A DNA stretch of 64,000 nt from Geosiphon pyriformis (Eukaryota; Glomeromycota; Glomeromycetes; Archaeosporales; Geosiphonaceae). The stretch is taken from positions 510,351 through 574,350 of the forward strand of contig JAAOMT010000597.1 of NCBI GenBank assembly GCA_016748015.1. The letters are read 5' to 3'. The translations under genes and the position numbers were made by a program. Below, piece after piece: positions 38,986 to 51,543 of this stretch. Every line of letters starts with the position of its first letter. Position 1 is the stretch's first letter. The notes below the pieces were generated by a model. That model worked only from the letters and a program-made list of their open reading frames with translations, searched no databases and was not told the origin of the DNA.

Positions 38986-41020
38986 ATATATAATAGATGA
39001 GGTTTGGCTAGCTCTCGTAAAAATTAGATCAGCTCAAAGGGATAAATAAAAATTGGATGTAATTTTGCTTTTTTTCTTCCAAAGATCCTTAAAATTTTTT
39101 GAAGCTTTTTTTTCTGTTTGTTAATGTTTGATGATCAATTATTAAAAGCAATTTTTCAATTTGTGTGTTTAATCTAACAAAATAAATAGCAATTAACAAA
39201 AAAAATTTAAATATAATCAATCATTAAAATACTAAGCAAATATTTTTTACTAAATTTGTTTTTAGGATATCAATATAAAATTTTAATGGGTTTTGATTTG
39301 CCATTTTGAAGATTCGTTTTGTTAAAGAAAAATCATTAATTAAAAAAATGTTGTGCAGTATTGTAATTAAATTAAAAAAAGAAAAACATAATTTATTTGT
39401 CATTTTAAAATATTTTTTGAATTATAATCATTTTTGTTCAAATATTAATATCAAAATTTTGATTTAACTTTAAAACCATTGTATCAAATCAAAAAATTAT
39501 TTTAAATATATATAAAAATTTTATTATAAAATTTAAATTGGTTTTACTAATATTTTGTTAAAATAACAGCTGTTGCTTAATTTAAATCTCTTTTAAAAAT
39601 CTTTTAGTATTAGTTTCTAATTTTAAAGCAAAATTTAGCAATATTATTAAATTTTGAACTTTGCAACAAATTAAAAAATTAAAGCAAAAATTAAAACGTA
39701 CTTTTGTATATATATTAGCTTGTGATTGATCTTTAAATAAAAATATTATTTATTAAATGTGCATAAATGATTCCAAGTTTATAAGCAATATTTAAAAAAA
39801 CTAAAAGTCTTGTTTTTAAAAAATCAATACTTGAAAAAAGATAATAAGCAAAAGATAAAAAAAGAAACAACCACTATATCTTCTAATATAACTAAAAAAA
39901 CAACAACAGAAAAAGTTTATTCAATAGTAAAAATATTTTTCTAAATAATAAAAATTTAAAGCAGTCTTTAATTGTTTTAAAACGAGTTTTTCTTTTTAAT
40001 TAGAATTTTTTTAGTTAAATTTCTTTTTAAAAAAAACACAGACAAATTATAATGTTTCAATTATTAGCAAAATCCCAAAATTTTTGAAACCAAAATTTTA
40101 TGAAAACTCTTATGTGTATTGTTAAATATAATTTATTATTTTTTACATATAAGATTGCAAAGTTTTTTGTAATCTTTAAATTATTTTTCTTTTTTGCTGT
40201 TCTTGTTAATATATTTTTAAATGCTATTAAAAATGCTTTTTGGTATAATTCAAAGCTAACCATAGGATGAGAAAGCGAGGGCTAATAAATTTAATATTAT
40301 GACAGTTTGGTTCAACAAAATTATTATCTCGCAAATATTTATTTGTAATCTAAAAATCGAATTTCATAAAAGCAAAATTTCATGAAAATATTATTCACTT
40401 TGAAAATCTAATCATATTAATCATATGATCTTTTTGTATATTACTTTCAATGCATTCATTCAGTGTTTTGTTGCTTATTGGCTTCAGAGGTTTCACATTT
40501 CAGAGGGCAGATTTTATGTACTTACAAATTACCATGGATCTTTTATTTTTGCATGGTTTACATGTGACAAAGTTGATGGAAGAAGTTAAAAATTATTTAG
40601 AATTCTTTTTTTACCAATTACTTTCTGAATTTTACGAATAAAAAGTTTGTGAAAATTGCACAAAAATATATAGTCATATGAAATAAATAAATATTCTTTT
40701 TGTAGAAGAGATTCAAATGTTTTGATGTAGTGAATTTATGCGTCTAAAGGAAATTTTTCAGTTTGCAGATTCCTTAAATGTGAAGACATGTGACTTGATG
40801 GATGCCTTTTTTTTGTCTTTCCTTCATTTACGCAAAAGTTGAAAGATCTGGCATCATCCAGGTAATGTGTCGTTGCATAAATACAGTTGCAAAATATCGG
40901 CGTGAATTGTTACCAAATGAGCGTTACCAGTAAAAATACGAAAAGAATAATTGGTGTAAATTATGACACAGTGAACTATTGGTGTTTTCACAAATTAAAA
41001 CAATTTAATATATATACTTA
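38986..41020. other. A+T-rich intergenic region, no gene seen
   Basis: Very A+T-rich from about 39.1 to 40.3 kb, then more mixed. The short frames here have no recognisable features. Confidence 0.6.
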
Positions 41021-41028
41021 TATAAAAT
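41021..41028 (+). promoter_or_regulatory. Possible TATA box of the kinase gene
   Basis: TATAAAAT about 145 bases before the kinase start codon. The surroundings are A+T-rich, so a chance match is possible. Confidence 0.35.
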
Positions 41029-41170
41029 CGAAATTTTATAACTGGAACAAAGATTTCTGGTTGTATGCTTATTGAAATAAATTTCATTTGAAGTTTGCTG
41101 AATTATTTCAATCTCTACACAAATATATCGTCATAATACCTGCTCTTCCCTTTGCCAAAGTGTAGCAAAA

Positions 41171-42544
41171 ATGATAGAAGATACAACTGGATTGGTAAGC
41201 ACAATGCACAAATCTCAATCCATTTCAAAATGGAGAATAGTGACTCGTCGGATAGCAAGAGCTGGGGATGGTGATGGTCAATGTCCAGAATGTGAACGAC
41301 CACGCGTATCATTTTGGTGTCAAAATTGCGAAAGTTTGCGACTACGTGCAAAGTTTCCTTTCTGGACAAGTGGAAACGAAAATATCGATCATTTTTTACA
41401 GGGTACTCAATTTTTTGCCGGGCGACATGTGAAATACATGGAATTTATTCCATTTTCGAGTTTCAAAAATGTAAAATATTTGTCGAAAGGGGGTTCTGGG
41501 ACTGTTCATTCTGCTACTTGGATTGAAGGACCACGCTGGAAAGCAGCACCTGTTTGGGAAAGAATTTCTGGGAGATATTATAAAAGATGTGGTTCTACCC
41601 CTGTTGCATTAAAAACTTTGAAAAATTCGGCCACAATGAGTTCAGATTTTTTTCAAGAGGTGAGTACACCCCAATATTGATTAAAAATATCCAACGTTTT
41701 GAACTAAACATTATAATTGATCTAGTTAAGACGACATCAAAACATGTTATTTCCATACTGGATAACGAAAATAGTTTATTGTTTTGGGATTTCTCAAGAT
41801 CCTATAACACAAAATTACATCCTGGTCACGGACTTTGCTTCAGATGGAAATCTTTTTGACTATCTTCAACAAGAAAAATCAAAAATTTCTTGGTCTCAAA
41901 AATTGACAATTTTAGGTCAAGTGGCTTCAGCATTAGTTGATATTCATCGTAAAGATTTAGTACACACCGATTTACATACTGGAAATATTTTGGTTGGAAT
42001 GTCCTTATCTGGGGCACAAGTTTCAATAGGTGATCTTGGTTCATGCCGCCCGATTACGTCCACATCAAATTCTCACGATGTATACGGGGTTCTTCCGTAC
42101 GTTGCCCCCGAAGTTCTTAAAGAAATATCATGTAGTTCGGCATCCGACATTTATTCTTTTGGAATAATTATGTGGGAAGTTTCTGCTGGTCAAAAACCTT
42201 TTGCCGATAGATCGCACGACTATGATCTCGCCTTAGAAATATGTAACGGTCTTCGTCCAGAGGTAGTTGCTGGAACCCCTCGGAGATATTTCAGTCTAAT
42301 GGAGCGCTGTTGGGACGCAGAGCCTGCAAAAAGACCAAGTGCTGCGGAATTGGTATCAACTCTATTAGGATCCAAAGATGCAAACGGATTTGGCGCTTCA
42401 CGTGACATAGATGATCAGAAATGGCTTGATATGTTACAAAAAGCGAAGGATGCGGTCATAAAGTATCATCCAGGGGCGGTTTATACAAGCCGATTGCTCG
42501 ATTGTCCTATTACTCGAACTCATAATGTCAAAAAAGACAAATAG
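41171..42544 (+). CDS. TKL-like protein kinase with N-terminal CxxC zinc-ribbon-like motif
   Basis: Two exons (41171-41659 and 41726-42544) give 435 residues. Two CxxC pairs (C38/C41, C50/C53) form a short zinc-ribbon-like element before the kinase domain, an arrangement I associate with the very large kinase expansion of Rhizophagus. The kinase domain has a Gly-rich loop GGSGTVHS (107-114), the ATP-binding Lys in VALK (K148), and a catalytic loop HTDLHTGN (243-250) with the catalytic Asp and Asn present. DLG (266-268) stands in place of DFG, then APE (290-292) and SDIYSFGIIMWE. The Arg of HRD is replaced by Thr. The RD-type Arg is therefore missing, but Lys, Asp, Asn and DxG are present, so it may well be active. 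Substrates are unknown. Confidence 0.9.
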
Positions 42545-43133
42545 TGACGAAAACTTCAGGTATGGACGAAAAAATGAGTTCTGGTTTGTATCTATGAAAA
42601 CGATTAAAATATACTTTCCTTTGCATTTATTAGATTTAACTCCGTCTTCCAAATGTATTAATGACGAAGCAAAAGGTTAATGTACAATAAAATACTGCAT
42701 TCTTAATTATGATGTTAATTAATTCCCGTACTAGTCATCAGGGATATTTTGTAAAAAAAGGTATAATGCCTAAAACTTTGAATGAAAGCACACACATTTT
42801 ATTGTATTTCGGATTTCAAAAGGTCGTTCTTTTTTGACACTCAATGTTCCGGCTATATAAATAAAACAAAATCTTTTTGCACCAGAATTCTTCGATCATA
42901 TTAAAGTTCTGCAATATATCATGGTTATATTTCATTTGGTCATGCTGATGTAGAAATTATATCACAGCGGATGTTCACGCGTGCTAGTAAGCCGCAATTA
43001 TTCAATTAATTTATGTAGGTTAAGTCTCAAGTTGCCACTTCACTTATTAGGATAGTTTATTTTAAAAATAACTTGCTCTTTTTCTTGCGCAATTCAGGTT
43101 ATGTCCTAAACCTTCTCAAGAATAAGACATAAA
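42545..43133. other. Intergenic, no gene seen
   Basis: 589 bases between two plus-strand genes; nothing recognisable except 3' and 5' flanking sequence. Confidence 0.6.
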
Positions 43134-44313
43134 ATGGTGCCTTCTCAAAAATCCTCGGATTCAAATTATAGCAAAGAAAACGAATCTAGTGTCACCAGCT
43201 CCGAGTGCTACTCGGCCAGAGGTGATTTATATATGGTTTCATGTATTTTATATTAATTTGATTATTTTTAAAACTAAATTTCTTTGAAGCCTCTATGCAA
43301 GGTCGCCCTCGTAAGGACTTATGGATCTCATCAGAAATCGATGAGATCCATGTATACCCAAAAGAAAGAAAAATATTTTGGAAACAATACGGAAGGATGA
43401 GCTTCTTATTCCGTTATTTATTAGTCAATATAACTCTTTCATTTCCTGATCAAAGAAAATACGTCTCGATCGAATTCAAGGATGTAGAAGATATTCGGAT
43501 TCTCCCGGGAAACGGCAGATTTATGGTCGAATTGGCCAAAAACTATATGCTCCATGTTTGCTTCAAGTTTATATTGGGTTTTTTACGTGGAAAACGGTAG
43601 AGATATGGTTAAATAAAATTTAGTTTTTTTATAGTCCTCGTGGAAGGCCTGGTGGTAGAATATCTTGTCCAGTGGATGAATCGGAAGACCCTAGCAGAGG
43701 AAACCTTTGGGGTGCTAAACGCCTGGTTTTCAAGTGCCGTTATGACGATCTAGCGTCACTAAAATTGATAAGAGCCGGATTTTATAAAATCAAGTTTGAA
43801 CAAAAAGCGACAATTGATTTCTCTCAACAGAGCAATAAATGCCAAAAAGTGATTATTCCATTCACGTTATAAGATCGTTTAATTTGACGTTAACTTGTTT
43901 ATTTGTTTCATTAGGTGGAAATCGATGAGAGTGGTCTGAGTGCTTCAGATAAAACAAAATTTTCCAAAGATTCGAAATCCAATAACCTTGTAGGTGGTCA
44001 TTTATTTGCATATACTCTGAGACTAAATTACTAATTTTTTTGATAATTCTTCAATGAGCTAAATATTAGGTGCGTTTTCTCGTACGGCAAGCGAGATATC
44101 AGTCTCCCAAAAGAAGCTTCCTTCCATAAACTTTTAAAGGAGGTCGAAGAAAAGACCCGAATTCATCCTACCATTGCTAAATATAGGAACAAAACCGGGA
44201 ATGAATTCGACATCACAAACGAGATGCAATGGTGGATTGCTAAAAATAGCATCTACGGGGAAGGAAATGGTACAATTGAATTAGCTTTTGATTCCCTAGC
44301 ATTCACGGAATGA
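43134..44313 (+). CDS. Unrecognised protein with PB1-like C-terminus
   Basis: Five exons (43134-43221, 43290-43596, 43635-43848, 43915-43989, 44059-44313) give 312 residues. After a Ser-rich start the middle is a mixed beta/alpha region I cannot assign (for example DLWISSEIDEIHVYPKERKI and LWGAKRLVFKCRYDDLASLK). The last 85 residues begin RCVFSYGKRDISLPKEASFH and continue with IAKYRNKTGNEFDITNEMQW, resembling a PB1 domain: basic first strand, then the K-Y-x-(D/N)-x-x-G-(D/N) type acidic loop. PB1 domains pair head to tail in signalling scaffolds. The acceptor of exon 5 was chosen at CAATGAG because the more obvious TTAG 14 bases downstream would put the PB1-like frame out of register. No transcript supports this choice, so the last junction is the weakest part. 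Confidence 0.62.
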
Positions 44314-46301
44314 TTTATTAAGAATGGCTTCGAGGTTGATGTTTGAAAATGATTCGAGATTTTTTAGAGGTTCAAGAAAAACAATCTTAGGGTGTATTTA
44401 TTGAAGAGACTGGCGAAGTTAGATGTATTTAAAAAAATTGTACTTCTAAGAGAGTTTCATGATAGATTGTTTTGGATCTTGAAACGCTTAAATCATTTAA
44501 TTAATCAATAATCGATTAATGATAAAACTTTTGGTACAGATAAAATTTTGCATAAAACATAGCTTCCGTCAGATTCTTCGTATCCAAATTTCTTTGCTTA
44601 TTTGTCACTAGCAAAATTTATTGCGCAACCACCTCTGGTCTACTAATTTGAAGCTCTTTTATCCACTTTTATAATTATTATTTGAAAAGCTTTCTTGAAT
44701 TCAAAATACCCTATCAGGTTATCTTTTAAATAGTAAAGGAAGTACAAGTCACTTTGGTAGCAATATTAAATACCCAAGTTTGATTATCATATTGCGGGAA
44801 TCCCAAAATATGCGTAAAAATTTATTATGAGAACGAGTAGTGGAAATGTACTACGTCAATCCAAATAATAATAAAGGACACAGAATTTAACATTAAATAT
44901 TAAATTTCTCCCCAAAAGAGGATGAGAGGCTAATTAAAATAAAGTAATAAACAATAAAGTAGAAACCTATTCATTGATTCTTGGAATTCTATGACTATAT
45001 CTCATTTGACTAAATGTTATCATGTAAATCATTAATTCAGCCCACTACAAGTGTTCCAAGCCGTGCTTTGCTAATTTGAGCCAAGATTTGGTTATCCCTC
45101 ATGTAGAATTTACTTTTCAACTCGTCAGCTGAAAGTACACAAATTGAAAAAAGAAAAAGTTGATTACATTTTTAATTCATAAGTTTAATTAATTGCTTGG
45201 AAATATTCGAATCAACAAGTCCAAAATTAAAAGCAAATTTAACTTTAGAAAGTGCTTTGTTGTATCTTGAAAAATTAAAAGTAAAGGACATATATCAATC
45301 ATGTTATATAAAAAAAGGGTTTTAAAGGGTTGTTCAAATGATTAAAGTAAACATTTATGTCAATATTTTTTGCGGAAACTTTGGAAATTTGATGTTTATG
45401 TCATTAAGGGGAGATTTTTAACGGATTTTCGATGCTTAAAATTATTTACGTATTGTTTAAAGATATACTTGATTTCTTAGCTCTTGAAAAAACTTGTTCT
45501 TATTTGTTCATATCATTGTGCATAAGTTTATTCCTGATTTTACTGAAACTTCAGGAATCTTTCTCAAAAACTAATAGATGGTAACAGGAAAAACGATCGG
45601 ATCCAAAAAACGATAGGAATTACTATTCAAGAGTAATCCAAAATATATATATCCGATTTTCTTCTTGGATGAAGGTTTGAAACTGGCATTGAAAAGTTCG
45701 AAGATCAAATTTTAAACACGTTCTTAGTCTCGTTCCTCTAACCATTTATTATTATTGTTTCAGTGAGGACAGGTCATCCTAAAGTAAGAAAGATGTGGTT
45801 ATGTAGATACCGCTCAAACTCTTTATTTCACAGGAACAGTTTAAAGTAATTAAATTGAGATCTTTTCTAAAAAAAGCATTTTCTTTATGTTGTTTCTTAA
45901 TGTCAATAGAGAATGAGCTGTGTACAATAATTACGTTCTAACTGCCTAACTAAGGATGCCCATGTGGGAGAATACTTAGAATTTTTTCTCTTTGAATGTG
46001 CCCGAAAATGATGCGAATTCTATGAATAGAATAATTCCTTGTTATTCTATGGTTTTAAAACGGCTCTGGCGATTGATTATTATTATCAATTATTAAGATC
46101 AAAATCCTTGTAAAAAATGTCACCTTTGCTCCGTTTAATGATAATAAGTTACTAACTTATTATGCAGAATTGTGTATTACAAATTTGGCATCCTAGAAAC
46201 ACTGCCACATGCTTCCTGTTCTGTTGGTCCTATTTAAATCGTCCCAACCGAAATGCAATGTGATTCTATTGCCAAACAATCGGATTTCTCATGCTAAATT
46301 A
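44314..46301. other. Intergenic, no gene seen
   Basis: 2.0 kb without a convincing frame or recognisable relic. Confidence 0.6.
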
Positions 46302-46310
46302 TATATAAAA
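46302..46310 (+). promoter_or_regulatory. TATA box of the Sel1-repeat gene
   Basis: TATATAAAA about 120 bases upstream of the ATG. A pyrimidine-rich stretch follows between it and the start codon. Confidence 0.5.
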
Positions 46311-46429
46311 CACCTTGCAACAATTAATCATAGTTCTGCATTTCTTTTTTGTCGCCATTTTAAATAACATTCTCGCCATTTTTCTTCTATCTCCTTATTC
46401 GCTTCCGTTAAAGAAGAGCATCAACCATT

Positions 46430-47551
46430 ATGTCCTCTATATCTTCTTATAACGATAGCAAAACGCATGGTCCGTTGAACGAACTAGCAAAATCATTTTT
46501 GATAACAATAGACCGAGGAACAAATTTAGCGAAAATAAAGAGTGAAATACGGGAACATGTAAAGACCAAAACTACCGTCGAACCTAAAATCTTATTAGAA
46601 AATCTCCATCGGCCAAGGTATCAAAAACAATTTCGATGTTTATTAGGATACTGCTATGAGACGGGAGCACTAGGTGCCAAAGTGAATTTACGTAAAGCTA
46701 TCGCCGAATATAAAGTAGCAGCCGAAAATGATTATGGTTATGCACAATTTTTACTTGGAAAATGTTACGAGAACGGTGTAGGTTTAGAGAAAAATGGCTT
46801 ACAAGCATTTCGTTTATATGATAAAGCTGCGAAATCTGGTAATACGGCAGCGCAATTTGCTGTTGCTTGTTGTTATCGATCCAAAATCGGAACGGGAAGG
46901 GACGATTCCAAAGCTTTTTACTGGATGCAGAAAGCTGCTGATGGTGGTCACGTAATCGCTCAGTGTCGTATTGGATATTTTTATGATGAAGGTATAGGAA
47001 CGACTAAAGATAAATCAAAAGCATTTTTCTGGTATAAGAGAGCTGCCGAGGCTGGGGAACTTTTCGCTCAAGCAACTGTCGGCTATTGTTATGAATATGG
47101 ATCTGGAACCCCACGAAATCAAGTAAACGCTTTTTATTGGTATCAGAAATCTGCTGAGGCTGGGTTAGTGAGTGCACAATTCAATCTAGCTAAATGTTTT
47201 GAGGAAGGGAAAGGGACGGATAAAAATGGCGAAAAAGCTTTTTATTGGTATAAACGAGCCGTTGATGCTGAATATGCTCCAGCCAAAGTGAATCTTGGTC
47301 ATTGTTATCGTACTGGGCTTGGTACATCAAAAGATCCCGTGAAAGCCTTTTATTGGTATAAACAAGCGGCCGATAATGGTCGTCCAATCGCTCAATATAA
47401 TCTAGGGAATTGCTACCAACATGGTATTGGTATCGCTGTTAATGTTGAGGAAGCGAAAAAATGGTATTCAAAAGCTTCTGAGAATGGCCACGAAAATGCA
47501 GCAAAAGAATTAGAAAAGATAATGAAAGAAGAAAGGAGTAAAGTAAAGTGA
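46430..47551 (+). CDS. Sel1-like repeat protein (8 repeats)
   Basis: A single uninterrupted frame of 373 residues. A 70-residue leader is followed by eight consecutive Sel1-like repeats of about 36 residues, each with the pattern AQxxLGxCYExGxGTxKDxxKAFYWYKxAAExG. The later repeats are the most regular. A short Lys-rich tail ends the protein. Sel1 repeats are alpha-helical TPR-like units that build a curved solenoid for protein binding, often in adaptor proteins. In Rhizophagus they form large families, often near or fused to kinases, and a kinase gene lies 4 kb upstream, but a functional link is only a guess. The absence of introns contrasts with its neighbours. Confidence 0.93.
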   Translation: MSSISSYNDSKTHGPLNELAKSFLITIDRGTNLAKIKSEIREHVKTKTTVEPKILLENLHRPRYQKQFRCLLGYCYETGALGAKVNLRKAIAEYKVAAENDYGYAQFLLGKCYENGVGLEKNGLQAFRLYDKAAKSGNTAAQFAVACCYRSKIGTGRDDSKAFYWMQKAADGGHVIAQCRIGYFYDEGIGTTKDKSKAFFWYKRAAEAGELFAQATVGYCYEYGSGTPRNQVNAFYWYQKSAEAGLVSAQFNLAKCFEEGKGTDKNGEKAFYWYKRAVDAEYAPAKVNLGHCYRTGLGTSKDPVKAFYWYKQAADNGRPIAQYNLGNCYQHGIGIAVNVEEAKKWYSKASENGHENAAKELEKIMKEERSKVK

Positions 47552-50500
47552 GGCGTCCAATCAGTGAGATTTGTAATCATCCTGCATATAGTGAGATTGT
47601 GAAATACTGTCCCGATATCAAATAGAGACTTTTACTTGGCCAAGAATCAAGCCGGAACATTCTTTAATTCCTATTTGAAAATATGTTTAAACTATAAAAA
47701 TTTGATAGCCTAAATTCCTTGTCAGTTTCCCAAATCGTTTTTCGTATTCTTTCTTTATTAGTAGGCTAAAAGGTTTTTCGATTGCAAACGATTTCGTGGA
47801 ATGACTATCTGCTCATAGAAGGTCGAAATGCAAAAAAGGATGAATATGACTACTTTCGAACTAAGATGAAAGAAACAACTACTCGATCAGAAGATATTCA
47901 TGTGACATTAGATACTGAAACAGACAGTTAAAATATTCAGTCATCGGGTTGGTCACTTGCCCTTTTGCCACTTTAGATTTTCAAGTCAGATAGTCAAAAC
48001 AAATTCATCAAAAAACCTTTGGGACTTTAACCAGATGAACTTCATGCCCTTCACTTCCAAATGTCCGCAGATAACTTGGACAAAAAATGATTGTTAATAA
48101 CAGTTGTGAATGGAATTTTAAAACAAAATTTCCCAGTTCCAAAAATATTTAGCGATCAACTTTGTAAAGGAAAGCCTAATTTTTTCCGTAACAACTTTTT
48201 CAAAAAAATAATTTTGAAAACCATGAACAATGAAAATCAACAAAGCTATAATTCCTAGTTAAAAATGATATTTTCCATTATTTGTTTATAATACCAAAAA
48301 AATTCACCCTTTATCTGAAATGAAACACAGGACTCTCATGACCCTCAAAATGCTTCCCAAATAACACAACTCCTTAAATGTCGTTTTTGATGGTCGACTC
48401 AACCTGAAATTTTGATTGTCTTGAATCAAAGTTCTTTCCTGTATGACATGAATGATACTCCATTAGAAATCTTTCAGACTGTGTTGCTCAAACGCAACAG
48501 TCATTCTATGGAGAAATTCATTCTTTTACTGATCATCCTGAAAAAGTGATTGCCACCACTTATCCTCTTAACTTGCCTCAAAGTATAGAAAGATTTTTTG
48601 AATGTTTATAGTGTCTTATTGGCTGTAACTCACGAATGGTAACAAGAATTTCGAATCGTCAAAAAAGCTATGTAGAATGTTTGGTAAGAATTCTATCAGC
48701 CTTCGACAAATGATTGGGAAAGTTTAGAGAATTGGCAATGAGAACTCTGAGATAGTTATAAACTAAAAGTGCTACTGATCAGTTGGCTCCATTCATATTT
48801 TTTCAAAATGATCCCCAAGATTACATCAGTCTTTCCTTGATGCAAAAAAATTAAAGTTCTTTTCATCTTTTTATGGAATCGACAGCTTTCAAAGGGATCA
48901 AAAACTGTAAAGGTCTTGAAATGAAATTTCGCCTTCTTTTTTCAGTATTTATCGGGTTTTAGATTGAGCTGCCTAAAAAATTTAAGTTCTATACTCTGTT
49001 TCGAATATTTGTACGCTTTCATCTCAACTTGCTACCCTTGCTTCTATACTATCCGATACCTGCAATCGGTTCATATTTATGATGTGTTATTACAAGTCCT
49101 GGTCTTATTTCCATGATTGCGAAAACTTGAATCAAACATTTAAGGGTCATTAGAACCTTTCAATGTGGAATTATGAGCTTTTCAGTAATGATTTTTATTA
49201 TTCATTACGTTTTGTTCCTTTCGTCACCAACTGACTGATACTTTTATGAATGCTTCCAATTAAGATCATTCTCAAGCTCGAAAATTACATTGTCAGCTTG
49301 GTATACAACTAAACGTATTAGGCCATCAAATTTTAATTAAAATAGAACAAAATTTTTAACATCTTCGAAATGTTACAGGAAAACAAATTTTAATGAACAA
49401 CCGTGACTTTGAAAACTGGGTTGCTTTTTCCGTTTCTTTTGATACACTTTTAAGTATTAACAAACCATCCTTTTTTCAATTTAGTATTCAAAATTTTTTA
49501 CCAAAATATAGTTATGATTCATATATTTGGAAGCAAAAAGTATTGATTCTTCAAGAGATTTGATTATAGGAAAAGAGTTTTAATCAATAACTTTTTTTTT
49601 GAAAATTTATTAATCATCTTTCACCTATATAGGTTTGCATAATGACAAATACGGCTCATGTTCACTTTTCGGAAAACAGCAAATGAAAATCTCTATCAAA
49701 TTCGTACATTATTTGCTATTTGTATTTTAAATAGAAACCACAAATGTGTTTAAATGATTGAAAATGCTTTATTATTTTTCCAAAAACAATTAGTCATGTT
49801 CTTTAAAGTTAATATTTTCATTAAAATTATAGGGGCTATTGGAACAAAGTTTAAATTTAGTAACATAAGGTTTTCATTCGAAAAATACAAAATGGGTTTT
49901 AACTTTTTATATTAATTATCTAACAGGATTTTTTCATTTCATTTTTTAGGTAATTTAGATCCTGGATTGTTAAATTGAAATATTAATATAATTAAAAGTT
50001 TGATTGTTTAATAATTTGCTAGCCTAAAGATTTTACCCAATTCTTGTTAAAAAATTCAAAATCTAGATAATTTTAATATACTTCAAGTATTAAAAAAAAC
50101 TGGCTCCTATGAGCAAAAATAGCTTATCATTTAATCTTTCAATTAAATTTTTATTGAGCAAACATTCTGGTAAATTCTTTTATGGTGGTAAAAAAAAATA
50201 ATGAAAACCAATATAATTAAATGACCATTAAAGAATATTATTTTTAAATATGTAAGTTTTTTAATGAAATTCTCATGAATGAAAAGCTTACTATTTTAAG
50301 AAAGTCGCCCTTAAATTCTAAAATAACAATAAATTTCTTTGTAATTTATTAGAATATGATTATTAATCTAATATGTTGCGAATATCGATTTTTTTCTCCG
50401 TTTTAAGCCATTTCCCGGATGACGAATGATTAACCGCAGTAATAAAATTCTGCTGGGAAAATTACGTTGCTCGTATCCCATGACAGTATACTTCGCATAT

Positions 50501-51543
50501 TACAAATGAATTTGAGGGATAAACCTGCACTAAAAGTCACTATCATAATTAAGAACAAAGCTTTTTATTGTCTCTAGCCATGAAGGTGTGTTGTCATGAG
50601 AAATTAATTTAAAATGTCCCAGGTTAAATTTTTCGAAAAAAAAGCTGCGCATAAACAAAGCAAATTTATACCGAGCATTGGGGCTTCAATAAAGCAAGTT
50701 ATATTATACTTTGTCAAAGTAAATTTTAAAACTTTGAGAAGCTTAGGAACTTTGGAAAGCCAGAACAAATTTTATTCGTATTGATTTTTATTTATAAAAG
50801 GAAATATTTGAATCCATGGAATCTAACAAGTGGAAATTTGGTGTGGACTATTAATGCCTGGAGTACAATTCAAATAAACTCAATTTGGGAATGCCCTCTT
50901 GGATCAAAATATCCTGTTTTAATAGATTAAATCACAAGTTTTTAGTATAAATTTAAGCTACGGAATTCCTGAAAAACTTAATCTAATTCTAAAACCTGTT
51001 CTTTAAATTAATTCTTTTAAGGGTACATTTATTTGCGGGATTTTTGTGAAAATCTCTTGATATTTTTAGAAAACAGAGTTTCCTTCATTGAAATATTTAT
51101 GTTGAAAAGTGCCAAGAAATGATGTGAAATCAAAATTTATCCCTAATTTTAAATGGGTGCATTTTCACTGCTGCCTAAATAATCGTTTGATAACCTTTTT
51201 ACTTTAAAAAAGTTACACCCACTTTTCTGCTTTGCCACACATAATAAAAATCAGTATCAACTTTTAAACCCTCCAATCAAGAATTCTGTATACCCCCATT
51301 TTATTATGATCAAAGCTTTTGCAGCAACACAACATTATCCAATCTTTGCTGGTAATACAGCATATATGGAAGCTTTAAAATAGATCTATAAAGAGGCAAA
51401 CCGAAAAAAATTACTAATTGCCTCTTCAATCGAGGTTAAAACAGTTTTTTGGTGAAATTAGGATTGAAGAGAAATCTCAGAAAATAATCGAAATCAAAAA
51501 TCTAATTCATTTATGAGAATCAATTTTATTTCTAGTTCAACTA
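47552..51543. other. 4 kb region with possible gene relics
   Basis: No intact gene. The left part (47.7-49.3 kb) has balanced composition and fragments that look once-coding, described separately. The right part is more A+T-rich and includes the upstream region of channel gene B. Confidence 0.5.
47782..47931 (+). pseudogene. Possible remnant of an unrecognised coding sequence
   Basis: An open stretch of about 49 codons, ending in a stop, has a protein-like composition (for example WNDYLLIEGRNAKKDEYDYF followed by an acidic and Thr-rich stretch). Further fragments with similar character appear in other frames up to about 49.3 kb. I cannot name the family. It may be a dead gene, or an exon of a gene I have not been able to join. 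Confidence 0.3.
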
